DNA of 64,000 nucleotides from Hymenobacter cavernae (GTDB lineage Bacteria; Bacteroidota; Bacteroidia; Cytophagales; Hymenobacteraceae): positions 437,357 to 501,356 of the forward strand of contig NZ_BMHT01000005.1 of assembly GCF_014641455.1 (NCBI RefSeq), given 5' to 3'. The notes beneath the pieces are model-generated. The model did no database searches. It saw nothing but the letters and a program-made list of their open reading frames with translations, and had not been told where the DNA came from. Shown in pieces: positions 42,435 through 52,300 of the stretch. The position numbers were made by a program, and so were the translations under genes. Each line of letters begins with the position of its first letter. The first letter of the stretch is position 1.

Positions 42435-42536
42435 TGTAGCGCGAAGCTTGCGCTTCGCGCATCGTTGAACGACCTAACCTGTGCCGCTTCAACGATAGTC
42501 GTTTAACGATACGCGAAGCACAAGCTTCGCGCTACA
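42435..42536. repeat. long inverted repeat, family B (second copy)
   Basis: TGTAGCGCGAAGCTTGCGCT starts a 39-base arm (42435-42473) pairing with 42498-42536; 36 of 39 are complementary and the three differences are G/U-compatible. It fills the nuoM-nuoN spacer. Confidence 0.95.
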
Positions 42537-42546
42537 TTCAGCCGAT

Positions 42547-43944
42547 ATGATTTCTATTGTTCTTCTCTCTGTTCTCGGCATTGCCAACTTATTCCTGGGC
42601 TTCCTGCGTTCCAACCGGATGCTGCTGCCGGTGGCAATGCTCATTCTGGTTGTCGTATTCGGGGCGAACGTGCTGGACTGGAATGCCGCCTCGCAGTCGT
42701 ACTTCAATAACATGCTCACCATCGACCGCTACTCGGTGGCGTTCACGGGCATTGTGGTCCTGACGACGCTGCTGCTCCTGCCTTTCTCCGAAAAGTACGT
42801 GCGCGATGGCGAAGCCAACCTGGCCGAATATTACTCGCTGCTGCTGTTCTCGCTGGTGGGCGCCATCATGATGGTGAGCTACGACAATTTACTGATGCTG
42901 TTCGTCGGAATTGAAATCCTGAGCATCTCGATGTACGTGCTGGCTGGCTCCGACAAGCGCAACGTGCGCTCCAACGAAGCGGCCCTGAAGTACTTCCTGA
43001 TGGGCTCCTTCGCCACGGGTATTCTGCTGTTCGGCATTGCGCTGGTGTACGGCGCGACCGGTACATTCCAGCTTACCCAAATCGGTGCTGGGGTTGCCAA
43101 CCCGGCCAATGCTAGCTTCACGCCCATGCTCTACATCGGTATGTTGCTGATGTTCATTGGTATCAGTTTCAAAGTATCGGCTGCTCCCTTCCACTACTGG
43201 ACGCCGGATGTGTACGAAGGCACCCCCACGTTCTTTACCGCATTCATGAGCACGGTGGTAAAAACGGCTGGCTTCGCGGCGTTCCTGAAGCTGCTGATGA
43301 TTGCCTTCAGCTCCGCACAAAGCTTCTGGATTCCGACAATCATGGCCATGACGGTGCTTACGCTGCTTATCGGCAATGTGGGCGCCGTAGCGCAAAACAG
43401 CGCAAAACGGATGCTGGCGTACTCCAGCATTTCGCACGCGGGCTATCTGTTTATCGGTCTGGTCGCGCTGAATGGCAAGCTCTCGGCTAACGGTATCTTC
43501 TTCTATTCGCTGGCGTACTCGATTGCAACCGTGGCTGCCTTTGCCGTGCTGAAGCTGGTTATCGATCAGCGCCAGCGGGAAGATTACGATGGCCTGAATG
43601 GGCTAGCAAAAACCAACCCGCTGCTAGCTTTCGTGATGACGGTAGCCATGCTTTCGCTGGCGGGTATTCCGCTGACTGGCGGCTTTTTCGGCAAGTTCTT
43701 CCTGTTCGGCGCCGCTGTCGACAAAGGGCATATCGGCCTGGTAGTATTTGCGGTAGTCATGTCGATGGTTGGCATCTACTACTACCTGCGACCGGTTATT
43801 GCCATGTACATGCGCCCGGCTATCGATGAAGAGGACGCTACGCCGGTTGCTGTTACCGGCTTTCAGTCCGCAGTACTGGTGCTACTTGCGTTGCTGACTA
43901 TCGTGTTGGGGGTATTGCCGAGCCTGGTCAGCAATCTTTTATAA
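42547..43944 (+). CDS. nuoN: complex I subunit N
   Basis: A 465-residue antiporter-like subunit. GIEILSISMYVLAGSDKRN, KVSAAPFHYWTPDVYEGTPT and SSISHAGYLFIGLVAL are family signatures, with the channel Lys in FKVSAAPFH. It ends the locus; a family A hairpin and a separate terminator follow. Confidence 0.97.
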   Translation: MISIVLLSVLGIANLFLGFLRSNRMLLPVAMLILVVVFGANVLDWNAASQSYFNNMLTIDRYSVAFTGIVVLTTLLLLPFSEKYVRDGEANLAEYYSLLLFSLVGAIMMVSYDNLLMLFVGIEILSISMYVLAGSDKRNVRSNEAALKYFLMGSFATGILLFGIALVYGATGTFQLTQIGAGVANPANASFTPMLYIGMLLMFIGISFKVSAAPFHYWTPDVYEGTPTFFTAFMSTVVKTAGFAAFLKLLMIAFSSAQSFWIPTIMAMTVLTLLIGNVGAVAQNSAKRMLAYSSISHAGYLFIGLVALNGKLSANGIFFYSLAYSIATVAAFAVLKLVIDQRQREDYDGLNGLAKTNPLLAFVMTVAMLSLAGIPLTGGFFGKFFLFGAAVDKGHIGLVVFAVVMSMVGIYYYLRPVIAMYMRPAIDEEDATPVAVTGFQSAVLVLLALLTIVLGVLPSLVSNLL

Positions 43945-43981
43945 GGCGGCAAGAAGCGGTTTGAATTTTTAAGAAGGTTTT

Positions 43982-44086
43982 AGAACGTCATTCCGAGGCA
44001 ACGAGGACTCTCGCGTGCAATGGTAACCCTAACGATTGGAGTTACCATTGCACGCGAGATTCCTCGTTGCCTCGGAATGACGTTCT
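43982..44086. repeat. long inverted repeat, family A (GTCATTCCGAGG type)
   Basis: A 46-base arm (43982-44027, starting AGAACGTCATTCCGAGGC) pairs with 44041-44086 with one mismatch around a 13-base loop. It lies downstream of nuoN. Confidence 0.97.
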
Positions 44087-44117
44087 TATAATATCTCGAC
44101 AGACAGCTTTAAAAATC

Positions 44118-44148
44118 AAAAAGGTCGGCCATAATGGCCGACCTTTTT
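44118..44148. terminator. terminator between nuoN and OmpA-like gene
   Basis: AAAAAGGTCGGCCA, TAA loop, TGGCCGACCTTTTT: a perfect 14-base stem, usable for the convergent pair. Confidence 0.92.
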
Positions 44149-44255
44149 GTACTCACGTAAAGTAGTAGAGTTTCTATATAGGCTTAGTAAACAATATGGT
44201 AAGTAGTTGTATCAGTCAGTTTACAACTACTATGCCAAAAACCTAGCCTCTTTCG

Positions 44256-45545
44256 TTACTTGCTTGTTACCCGCAGGCTGATGCGGCGATTTAGGGCGCG
44301 GCCATCTTCGGTATCGTTGCTGGCAATGCCGTGCTTATCGCCGTAGCCTTTCGCCTCGATACGCGCGGTTGCAATACCTAGGTTGATGAGCGTGGCCATT
44401 GCCATCTTTGCCCGGTCTTCACTCAGCTTCAGGTTCTTAACGGCATCGCCGCGGGTATCGGTGTAGCCGCCGATTTTGATCTTCGCTTTCGGAAATACCT
44501 TCAGAATCTCGGCCACGTTCTGGAGCTGCACCAATGATTCGCCCGTGAGCGTCGTCTTATAAGGGTCGAAATACACCCGATCGAAGCCGATCCAGCCTTT
44601 GGTGCGGTTCACCGAATCCACCTGCATGTTGGGGTCCGAGAGGAACTGGTAGAGCTTGTTTTCCGTCGAGTTGGCCCCCACAATCTGCTTAGTGCCGTTG
44701 CTGAGCTTCAGCACCAGCGGCAAGCCCGTATCGTAGATGTAGTTGCCGCTGGCTTGGTCGTAGTGGCCCCGCACGGTAGCCGAGGCGTTGACTCTATTAT
44801 CATCTTCTCTTCTGCCCGCGTTAGCTGGCGTCGCCAAACCCTCAACTCCTGCCAGGGCAGCGGAGCCCGGCGCTTCCACAGCTCCTGGCTTATACCCTAT
44901 CAGATAGCCAATTACAGCCGCCGCTACTACCAGCGCGGCCCACAGCCAGCGGCTTGAGTTATCTGCCGTCTGCACCAAACCCGCGGCCGGTGACCTAGGC
45001 ATCTCAAGGCTCGGTATGGCGGCCACCATCGGGGCGGCAGCTACGGGTTGGGCCGGGTGCTGCTCCCGCTGGCTTTGCAGCCATTGGCTAAGGCCGTCGG
45101 CATCCCAGTTGTGCTCGGCAACCTGCTCGCCCAGCATCCCCAGCGCCACCGGCACCACCACGTTAATCAGATCCGCCACGGCAGTCGTCTGAATGCCGGA
45201 TGCAACCGCAATGCTGCGCACGGCGCCCTGGTAACGATCATCCAGTAAAGACCTTATCAGGTTGACGCCGCGATTGGCATCGACGGCGGCATCGTGCTCC
45301 AAGGCATGGCGCGGATTGCTGAGCACGTTGGCTTTCGAAGCTTCCCGGGCCATGCCCCATACCACTTCGCGCCCACCAACACGTTCGGCCAACTCCACGA
45401 GGCTGCTCACCGTGAGGGGCACAACACGCCGCAGCGCACTCCGCACACCTAGCTCCTGCTCGTTTGCCAGGTCGCCGATGTGCGTCAGCTCGTTGCGTAG
45501 TATAAAGCCCTTGATTTCTTCCAGTAAACTCTGTGTCATAATCAT
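44256..45545 (-). CDS. DUF937-OmpA fusion protein, copy 1
   Basis: A protein of about 429 residues; I chose the start MIMTQSLLEE at 45545 by comparison with the paralogue, which begins MILTQSLLEE. An N-terminal DUF937-like domain (about 1-145, helical, VVPVALGMLGEQV) precedes a Pro/Ala linker, a single helix (WLWAALVVAAAVIGYLIGY) and an OmpA-type peptidoglycan-binding C-terminus (about 320-429: FDRVYFDPYKTTLTGESLVQ, IGGYTDTRGDAVKNLKLSED and DGRALNRRISLRV). The order suggests a cytoplasmic N-terminus with the OmpA domain in the periplasm. It is the second of two tandem copies. Confidence 0.88.
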   Translation of the reverse strand: MIMTQSLLEEIKGFILRNELTHIGDLANEQELGVRSALRRVVPLTVSSLVELAERVGGREVVWGMAREASKANVLSNPRHALEHDAAVDANRGVNLIRSLLDDRYQGAVRSIAVASGIQTTAVADLINVVVPVALGMLGEQVAEHNWDADGLSQWLQSQREQHPAQPVAAAPMVAAIPSLEMPRSPAAGLVQTADNSSRWLWAALVVAAAVIGYLIGYKPGAVEAPGSAALAGVEGLATPANAGRREDDNRVNASATVRGHYDQASGNYIYDTGLPLVLKLSNGTKQIVGANSTENKLYQFLSDPNMQVDSVNRTKGWIGFDRVYFDPYKTTLTGESLVQLQNVAEILKVFPKAKIKIGGYTDTRGDAVKNLKLSEDRAKMAMATLINLGIATARIEAKGYGDKHGIASNDTEDGRALNRRISLRVTSK

Positions 45546-45670
45546 AAACGTGACGATTAGCTCTTTGAGAGGATAATAATACAAAAATTTAGCAGATAAG
45601 CACCAAATTCTATACTATAAATCCTTGGTTATCAGTAATCACGGTTGAGCTGACTTATACGTTTCCCCAC

Positions 45671-45702
45671 GAAAAAGAGCGGCTTTGCGGGCCGCTCTTT
45701 TT
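45671..45702 (-). terminator. terminator between the two DUF937-OmpA genes
   Basis: GAAAAAGAGCGGC pairs with GCCGCTCTTTTTC; the minus-strand side ends in a T run. The two copies are therefore probably separate transcripts. Confidence 0.85.
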
Positions 45703-45739
45703 CGTTTGCTTCTTCTGGTTCAATAAAGTAAGTACGCTA

Positions 45740-46999
45740 CTATTTTCGGGTAACATGAATGCTAACCCGCCGATTCAGGGCGCGCCCATCTTCGGAGGTA
45801 TTGCTGGCAATGTTGTGCCGGGAGCCGTAGCCCTTTGCCGCTACGGTTGTGCTATCAACGCCGAATTTCACGAGCGTAGCCTTTGCGGCTTGCGCCCGCG
45901 CCTGGCTCAGGCGCTCATTCAGCGTGGCACTGCCGGTGCTATCGGTGTAGCCGCCTAGCTGCACTTGCGCCTTGGGAAAGGTCTTGAGAATACTGGCCAC
46001 GTTCGACAGCTGCCACATCGACTCAGCCGTCAGAATGGCTTTATTCGATTCGAAATAGATGCGGTCAAACGTAATCCAGTTTTTACTAAGGTTCACGTTA
46101 TCAACGTTTTTGGCAGGATCGGCGAGAAACTGATACAACTTGTTTTCCGTGGAGTTAGCACCGATGATCTGCCGAACGCCGCCTCCTAGCTTCAGCACAA
46201 CCGGCACCCCGGCCCGGTCATAGATGTAGCTGCCGTTGTCTTTGCTGTAGTTGCCGTTAGCCTGAATGGCTGCGGGGTTGCCGGCATCCCAGGGCCCGTC
46301 GGGCACGGCGGCATTCGGCAGGTTGTACACCGGCTGGTACCTGGCTTCTGCTTCCGGGCGCGGCTGATAGCCCAGCAGGTAGCCGATGAGGCAAGCCGCA
46401 ACAACCAAAGCAATCCACAACCAGCGGCTCGTGGCATCGGCTGAGCGGGTTGCGCGCGATGCTCCGGCCCCGGTTGTTGGCACCACAAACGCCGGCAAGG
46501 CGAGTTCCCCGGCCTGCTGACTTTGCTGACTACGCATCCAACGGCTCAAGGCCTCAGCGCTCCAGTGGTGCTCTGCCACCTGCTCGCCCAGCATACCTAG
46601 GGCCACGGGCACTATGATGTTGAGTAAGTCAACTACAGAACCCGGCTGAATACCGGCTGCCGCAGCAATACTCTGGATGCTAGGTTCATACCGTTCGCCC
46701 AGCAGAGAGCTAATGAGTTGAGCACCTCGCTCTGAGATGGATTTCGTGGCGTATAGCGCTTTATGCGGATTACTGAGCACCTCCGATTTGGCAGCTTCGC
46801 GCGCCATGCTCCACACCACGTCGCGCCCACTCACTTGCTCAGCCAACTCAACCAAGCTATTGACTACAAGTGGCACCACCCGACTCAGCGCGTTTTTCGT
46901 TTCGAACTCTGGTTCGTCGGCAATGCGTCCTACTTGCGTCAGTTCGTTGCGAAGAACAAAGCTCTTTACTTCTTCTAATAAACTTTGAGTTAAAATCAT
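45740..46999 (-). CDS. DUF937-OmpA fusion protein, copy 2
   Basis: A 419-residue paralogue of the gene at 44256. The domains are in the same order: DUF937 at the N-terminus (VVPLVVNSLVELAEQVSGRD, IIVPVALGMLGEQVAEHHW), then a linker, a single helix (WLWIALVVAACLIGYLLGYQ) and an OmpA C-terminus with GGYTDSTGSATLNERLSQ and EDGRALNRRVSIHV. The two proteins are alike along their whole length, apart from the linker, so the pair arose by tandem duplication. There is no nearby outer-membrane partner. Confidence 0.9.
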   Translation of the reverse strand: MILTQSLLEEVKSFVLRNELTQVGRIADEPEFETKNALSRVVPLVVNSLVELAEQVSGRDVVWSMAREAAKSEVLSNPHKALYATKSISERGAQLISSLLGERYEPSIQSIAAAAGIQPGSVVDLLNIIVPVALGMLGEQVAEHHWSAEALSRWMRSQQSQQAGELALPAFVVPTTGAGASRATRSADATSRWLWIALVVAACLIGYLLGYQPRPEAEARYQPVYNLPNAAVPDGPWDAGNPAAIQANGNYSKDNGSYIYDRAGVPVVLKLGGGVRQIIGANSTENKLYQFLADPAKNVDNVNLSKNWITFDRIYFESNKAILTAESMWQLSNVASILKTFPKAQVQLGGYTDSTGSATLNERLSQARAQAAKATLVKFGVDSTTVAAKGYGSRHNIASNTSEDGRALNRRVSIHVTRK

Positions 47000-47274
47000 A
47001 TCCGAAGAGGCTTAAGGCCAGCAACACAGTCCAAATTTTTTCTTGATCATTACCATTCAAGAAAAATAGCCATACGACAGCGCGGCACCACCCGGATTTA
47101 AGAGCACCCGTAAATTCTACATAATCAGCTGAATGCGGGCTCGTCCGTGTCGCAGTTGGCCCGGCACCTAGGTCCGCAAACACAAACCCCACCGGACAGC
47201 TTTTTAGCAGCTTATCGGGCGGGGCCTTCCTATGTTTATCAACTATTTACTTCGCAACTAGCAGGCGCGAGCAG

Positions 47275-48069
47275 CTACACGCGCCGCATCACCACGCCCA
47301 CTTCATCGGCATACACGACGGCCTCATCACCGAACGGTTCTTCGCCGCGGAAGCGCTGAAGCAGCCGGGCCGTGGTGATAATATCCTTCTGGCAATAGTG
47401 CACGATGCGCGGCAAGTCGTTGTCGCTGTAGTACACGCGGGCCACGTCGGCGCCCGAAATGTCGTCTTTGGGCGTCGGAATGCCGAACATGGCTGCCAGC
47501 AGCGCCAGCGACGTGAACGACTTCCGGTCACCAAACTTCCACAGCTCCATCGTGTCGAGGTGCGACACTTCCCAAGGCTTCTTGCCGGCAATATCGAGCT
47601 GCGGCGGCAGCTGTAAGCCATTGATGAGCAGTCGCCGACCTAGGTAGGGGAAGTCGAATTCCTTGCCGTTGTGCGCGCACAGCAAGTAGCTAGGTTTGCG
47701 GGCCAGCAGCGTCGCAAACTCCTGTAGCATCTTCTTTTCGTCGTGGTCGGCAAAGCTTTTTACTTTGAAGCGCCACTTCTCCTCCTGCTTATCAAAGTAG
47801 AAACAGCCCACCGAAATGCACACCACGCGCCCAAACTCGGCGTAGATGCCGGCCTGCTCGAAGAGGCTGGCGGCTTCCAGGTGCGAAGGCATTTCTTCCA
47901 CATCGGCGCGGCTGGAACTCCAGCCTTTCTCGCGGCGCAGGGCGTGGCATTTGTGCTCCCAGAGCAGCCGCAGCATATCGTTCAGCTCATCGTGGCAGCC
48001 CACGCAGGGCACGGTTTCGATGTCGAGAACGAAAAGCTGATCGAGCGAGATTTTTTGCAGAACCTGCAT
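47275..48069 (-). CDS. PolB-like 3'-5' exonuclease
   Basis: A protein of 264 residues from the ATG at 48069; a GTG four codons earlier is less likely. It has the DEDD exonuclease order: FVLDIETVP (the Asp/Glu metal site), then YLLCAHNGKEFDFPYLGRRL (ExoII with Asn and Asp), then YCQKDIITTARLL (ExoIII with Asp). This fits the predicted 3'-5' exonuclease of the DNA polymerase B exo2 group (PF10108). No polymerase is fused or nearby. It is likely involved in DNA or RNA trimming and may be general housekeeping. Confidence 0.85.
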   Translation of the reverse strand: MQVLQKISLDQLFVLDIETVPCVGCHDELNDMLRLLWEHKCHALRREKGWSSSRADVEEMPSHLEAASLFEQAGIYAEFGRVVCISVGCFYFDKQEEKWRFKVKSFADHDEKKMLQEFATLLARKPSYLLCAHNGKEFDFPYLGRRLLINGLQLPPQLDIAGKKPWEVSHLDTMELWKFGDRKSFTSLALLAAMFGIPTPKDDISGADVARVYYSDNDLPRIVHYCQKDIITTARLLQRFRGEEPFGDEAVVYADEVGVVMRRV

Positions 48070-48484
48070 ATGGAAGGCCACTAACGAAGTTTACTACTCC
48101 GAAGATAGCCTTTTCAGCCTGATGCCCGCAACGAAACTTAGCGCAAACGGCGGCAGAACCTAGCCAACTGCTTGCCCAAGAGCCAGTAATCAGCTAGTGA
48201 AACGAAGCACCAAAATCTATCAACTTGCTCTGCTCCAACAAGCTCAGGCGAGAGCCGGCCGCCCGGTAAGGCAAAGACCAACCAGAATTAAGACGAGATT
48301 ACGACGTGGCTTTGCCATAAGACAGAGGAGTTGAAGGCTACGGCTGGCGGTGCCAGCAAAGAACTTCCTGAGGTTAGCTAGCCCGGCGGCTAGTGCTAGG
48401 AGGCTCAAGATACCTAGGTCGCAGCCACCCATCAATCACATGATCATGTGATGGCACACTCCTCCTTCGGCGCAAAGCTAGGTT
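48070..48484. other. intergenic gap, no credible gene
   Basis: The 415 bases show no supported gene. A 63-codon minus-strand frame at 48244-48435 has a hydrophobic start but no other support. The only clear element is the 18-base palindrome at 48435-48452. Confidence 0.5.
48435..48452. promoter_or_regulatory. perfect 18-base palindrome ATCACATGATCATGTGAT
   Basis: An exact dyad located 33 bases downstream of the response-regulator stop. Half of it (ATCATGTGAT) recurs at 49199-49208, upstream of the same gene, and a variant lies at 37939. It is a candidate protein-binding site. Confidence 0.45.
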
Positions 48485-49141
48485 CTAGGCCAAGCCCTGG
48501 CGCAGGGCTTTGCTCACGGCTTCGGTCATCGAGCGCACGTGCAGCTTTTCGTAGATCTTCTTGATGTGGGAGCGCACGGTGTCAATGCTGATGTCGCGGT
48601 CGGCGGCAATCATCTTGTAGCTGTAGCCTTCCACCAAGAGCCGCAGGATTTCCCGCTCGCGGGGGCTCAGATTAGCGGCCGAATCGTCGGCGGTGGCGGC
48701 GGAAGACGTTGGTGCTTTCGGGAAAAGCTGCAACACCTGGCGGGCAATGGCGGGCGTCATGGGGGCGCCCCCGGCGCGCACTTCTCCGATGGCTTCGAGC
48801 AAACGAGCGGGCGGCGTTTTCTTGAGCAGATAGCCGTCGGCCCCGGCGCACACGGCGCCAAATACCCGCTCATTTTCCTCGAACACAGTAAGCATCACTA
48901 CGTTGATATTCGGCGAGCCGGCCTTGATGCGGCGTAAGCCTTCAATGCCGTTGATGCCAGGCATGTCGATATCCATCAGGACGACGTGCGGTTGGAGGCG
49001 GGCTACGTCGGTCGTAACCTGGGTGCAGTTGCCAAAAGCACCGACTAAGGACAATCCTGGGGCGCCGGCAATCAGCTGGCTCAAGCTAGCTTGCAGATCG
49101 GGATTATCTTCATAAATGAGTACGCGAGTTGAAGTTTCCAT
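48485..49141 (-). CDS. NarL-type response regulator
   Basis: A 218-residue two-component regulator. The receiver domain has EDN at the start, VVLMDIDMPG with phospho-acceptor Asp57, a Thr in MLTVFEE and Lys in LLKKTPP. The C-terminal LuxR-type helix-turn-helix is LSPREREILRLLVEGYSYKM then DTVRSHIKKIYEKL. The adjacent gene upstream on the same strand is a histidine kinase, its probable partner, separated by a family A hairpin and 200 bases. ATCATGTGAT half sites flank the gene. Confidence 0.95.
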   Translation of the reverse strand: METSTRVLIYEDNPDLQASLSQLIAGAPGLSLVGAFGNCTQVTTDVARLQPHVVLMDIDMPGINGIEGLRRIKAGSPNINVVMLTVFEENERVFGAVCAGADGYLLKKTPPARLLEAIGEVRAGGAPMTPAIARQVLQLFPKAPTSSAATADDSAANLSPREREILRLLVEGYSYKMIAADRDISIDTVRSHIKKIYEKLHVRSMTEAVSKALRQGLA

Positions 49142-49198
49142 AGTGTGTTTAATTGTGACTCTAAGGTACGACGACCGCCGACGCCGCGCGACTGCATA

Positions 49199-49208
49199 AT
49201 CATGTGAT
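49199..49208. promoter_or_regulatory. ATCATGTGAT half site upstream of response regulator
   Basis: It lies 57 bases upstream of the response-regulator ATG and matches one half of the 18-base palindrome downstream of the same gene. Confidence 0.4.
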
Positions 49209-49221
49209 ACCTAGGCTAGTT

Positions 49222-49333
49222 GCCATCCCGAGTATTCTGCACATCAAGCAGCGACGAGGAAGCTGAATTACTTAGTTAGCTAGTACACTCAGATACCTCG
49301 TCGCTGCTTGATGCGCAGAATACTCGGAATGAC
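49222..49333. repeat. long inverted repeat, family A variant (CCGAGTATTCTGC)
   Basis: A 38-base arm (49222-49259) pairs with 49296-49333 with three differences. It lies between the histidine kinase and its response regulator. The outer end (GTCATTCCGAG) is the family A motif; the inner part differs. Confidence 0.92.
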
Positions 49334-49351
49334 ACGTTAGCGCAACCTAGC

Positions 49352-52300
49352 CTAGCTTTCAAGCGGTACGCTCAGCTCCAGCTTGGTTCCTTGGCCCGGC
49401 GCGGTATCAATCGTGAGTTTTCCCTTCATAGCAGCGGCGCGGGCGCGCATGTTTACCATACCGTTGCCACCGCCCCTTGCCGGAGCCTGCGGATCGAAGC
49501 CGATGCCGTTATCTTCCACATTCAGAACGAGATGGTGCTTCTGATAGGAAAGCGCAATAGCCGCTTCGGTAGCCTGCGAGTACTTAGCTAGGTTATTCAC
49601 CGATTCTTTAAAGAGCAAGAAAAACTCGCGTCGGGCCTGCATATCCAGCCGCAGCCCCTGCACCGATGGCGCTACCCGAAACGTAAAATCGACACCACGG
49701 CTTTCGAGCACCTCGGAAGCAAAGCGGCGCATGCGGGCCGTCACGTCGTCGAGCGAATCGTGGGCCGGGTTGATGGCCCACACGATATCGTCCATGGCAT
49801 CGAGCATTCGGCGCGAGCTGTCCCCGATTTGCTCCAGCAAGCGGCTAGCCTGCTCGGGGCGCTGGTGCTGCTGGTGGTCGCGGGCCAGCTGGCTCAGAAT
49901 GGAAATGCTGCTCAGCGTAGAGCCCATGTCGTCGTGTAGGTCGCGGGCAATGCCGTGCCGGACCCGCTCCATGGCCAGCAACTGGCGCACCCGCACCCGA
50001 TACGCGAAAAACAGCACCCCAAACACGCCCCAGCTGCCCAGCACCCGGAACCACCACGTCTGATACCAGGGCGGCTCTACCACAATGGTGAGGGCCGTCC
50101 CGCGTTGGTTCCACACGCCATCGTTGTTGCTGGCTCGCACCCGGAAGGTGTAGGTGCCCGGACCTAGGTTTGTGTAGGTGGCTTCGCGCCGCGTGCCGGC
50201 CGCTACCCAACCGGGGTCGAAGCTTTCGAGCCGATATTCGTAGCGGTTTTTGTCGGGCCGGCGAAAGTTGAGGGCGGCGAATTCGAGGGAAAAGAAATAG
50301 TCGCGGGGGCTCAGCCGCACCACCTGTTGCTCCGTGATGGACGAATCCAAGGCCACCGTTTCGTCGAACTTGCGAAAATCGGTGAGCACGACGGGCGGCG
50401 GAGCATCATTGATCCGCACTTCGCCAGGCCGGAAAACAACCAGCCCAATCACGCCTCCAAAATAAAAGCGGCCGCTACGCCCGCGGCAGTAAGCGCCGGC
50501 ATTGTACTCATCCTGCACCAGTCCGTCGCGCATATCGAAGTTCAGGAACTGCCGCGTACGCGGCATAAAGCGCGCAATGCCCTTGTTGGTGGAAAGCCAG
50601 AGGTTGCCTTGCTCGTCTTCCAGCATGCCATACACCACATCATTAGGCAAGCCCTGCGGTTCGCGGAAGGTCGTGAAGCGCCCCACTTTGGCATCATCCA
50701 AGCGGCAGAAGCCCCCGCCTTCCGTGCCCACCCACAGCACCCCGGCATGGTCTTCCAGAATCGACCGCACAAAGTTGCTGCTCAGGCTTTTTGCCTGTCG
50801 TGCATTAGCGCGGAACGCTCGAAACGTACCGCTTTGCGGGTCAAACTGGCACAAGCCGCCTCCACCAGTACCCACCCAGAGCTGCCCGTGCCGGTCCTGG
50901 CGAATCACCCGCACGAAGTTGTTGCTCAAGCTAGCTAGGTTTTGCTCATCATGCTGATAAACGGTAAACCGCTCCGTAGCAGCATCATACCGGTTCAGGC
51001 CGTGTTCTGTGCCAATCCATAAGCGCCCCTGCGCATCCTCGTACAAAGCCCGGATAAAGTCGTCGCTGATGCTGCCCGGTTGATCGGGTTCGTGGCGGAA
51101 GTGACGGAAGCTGGTGCTGCCCGGCTCCAGACAGTCAAGCCCCTGGCTTTGCGTGCCGACCCACAAGCGCCCGCGCCGGTCGATCCACAAAGCGCGCACG
51201 TAGTCTTCGCTCAGGCTGTTGGGGTCTTGCGGGTTGTGGCGAAACTCCCGGCGCTGCCCCGTGCCAGGGTCGTAGCAGACGAGGCCTTCACTTTCAGTAC
51301 CCACCCAGGCGCGCCCCGCCGCATCTTCACACACGGCCCATAAAGGCCCGTTTCCCCGACGGCTGATCGGATAAGTCCCGAAAGCAACCGGGTGACTATC
51401 GAAGCTGCTCAGGCCATTTTCGGTACCCACCCACAGCAGCCCCGTGCGGTCCTCAAATAACGACTGCACCACATTGCCGGGCAGCGAATACGGACTGTGC
51501 TGGACGTGCAGGAAGGTGTCAAACGTGTTCGTCTGGCGCTGGTAGCGACCTAGCCCCATGGCCGTGCCGACCCACAGCGTGCCCTGCTTATCCAGCAGCA
51601 ACGACCGGATGTTATTGTTAGGTAAGCTGCCCGGCCTCGCGGCATCGGCCCGGAGTACCTGCGGCAGCTCGTTATGCAAACCTAGGTAGGCAATGCCATC
51701 CGTTTCGGTGCCGGCCCACAAGCCGCCGCGCGGATCAGGAAACAAGGATGTAATGGCGCTGGCAGCCTGCCACCGCGGATGCGGCACCAGTTGGTTGGTG
51801 TGCGGGTCCAATTGGCTTATTTGCCCTTCGCCGGTGCCTACCCACAAGCTGCCATCCACGGCCTGCGCAATGACCCGGATGGAATTTTGCCGCACCTCGG
51901 CCTGGTTGGTGGGCCGGTGCTGAAAGCGCTGAATAGAACGGCCATTCTTTGCCACGCGATGCAAGCCATCTTCCGTGCCCACCCAAATCCGTCCTTCTTT
52001 GTCGCAAAACACCGCCCGCACGAAGTTGTCGGCAATGCCGCCTGGCTCGTTCGGGTTGTTCTGAAAAATGCGGAACTTTCCCGTTACGGGGTCATACTGA
52101 CACAGCCCGCCGCCCCCGGTACCCACCCAGATTTTGCCTTGCTGATCCTGCGTCAGAGAAAGGATGAAGTTGCTGCTTAAGCTGCCCGGCCGCTGCGGGT
52201 CGTTGCGAAAGACGTGAAAGCCCGCGCCATCAAACCGGTTGAGCCCATCCTGGGTACCTAGCCACAGAAACCCCCGCCGATCCTGCAACATGCTCGACAC

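Noticed and set aside
47038..47080. TTTTTCTTG ... CAAGAAAAA inverted repeat upstream of a DUF937-OmpA gene
   Set aside because: Nine-base A/T-rich arms with no T run on the relevant strand; too weak to call as a terminator or operator.
48244..48435. 63-codon minus-strand frame with a hydrophobic start
   Set aside because: No family resemblance, no promoter or partner, and it starts next to the 18-base palindrome; chance is more likely.
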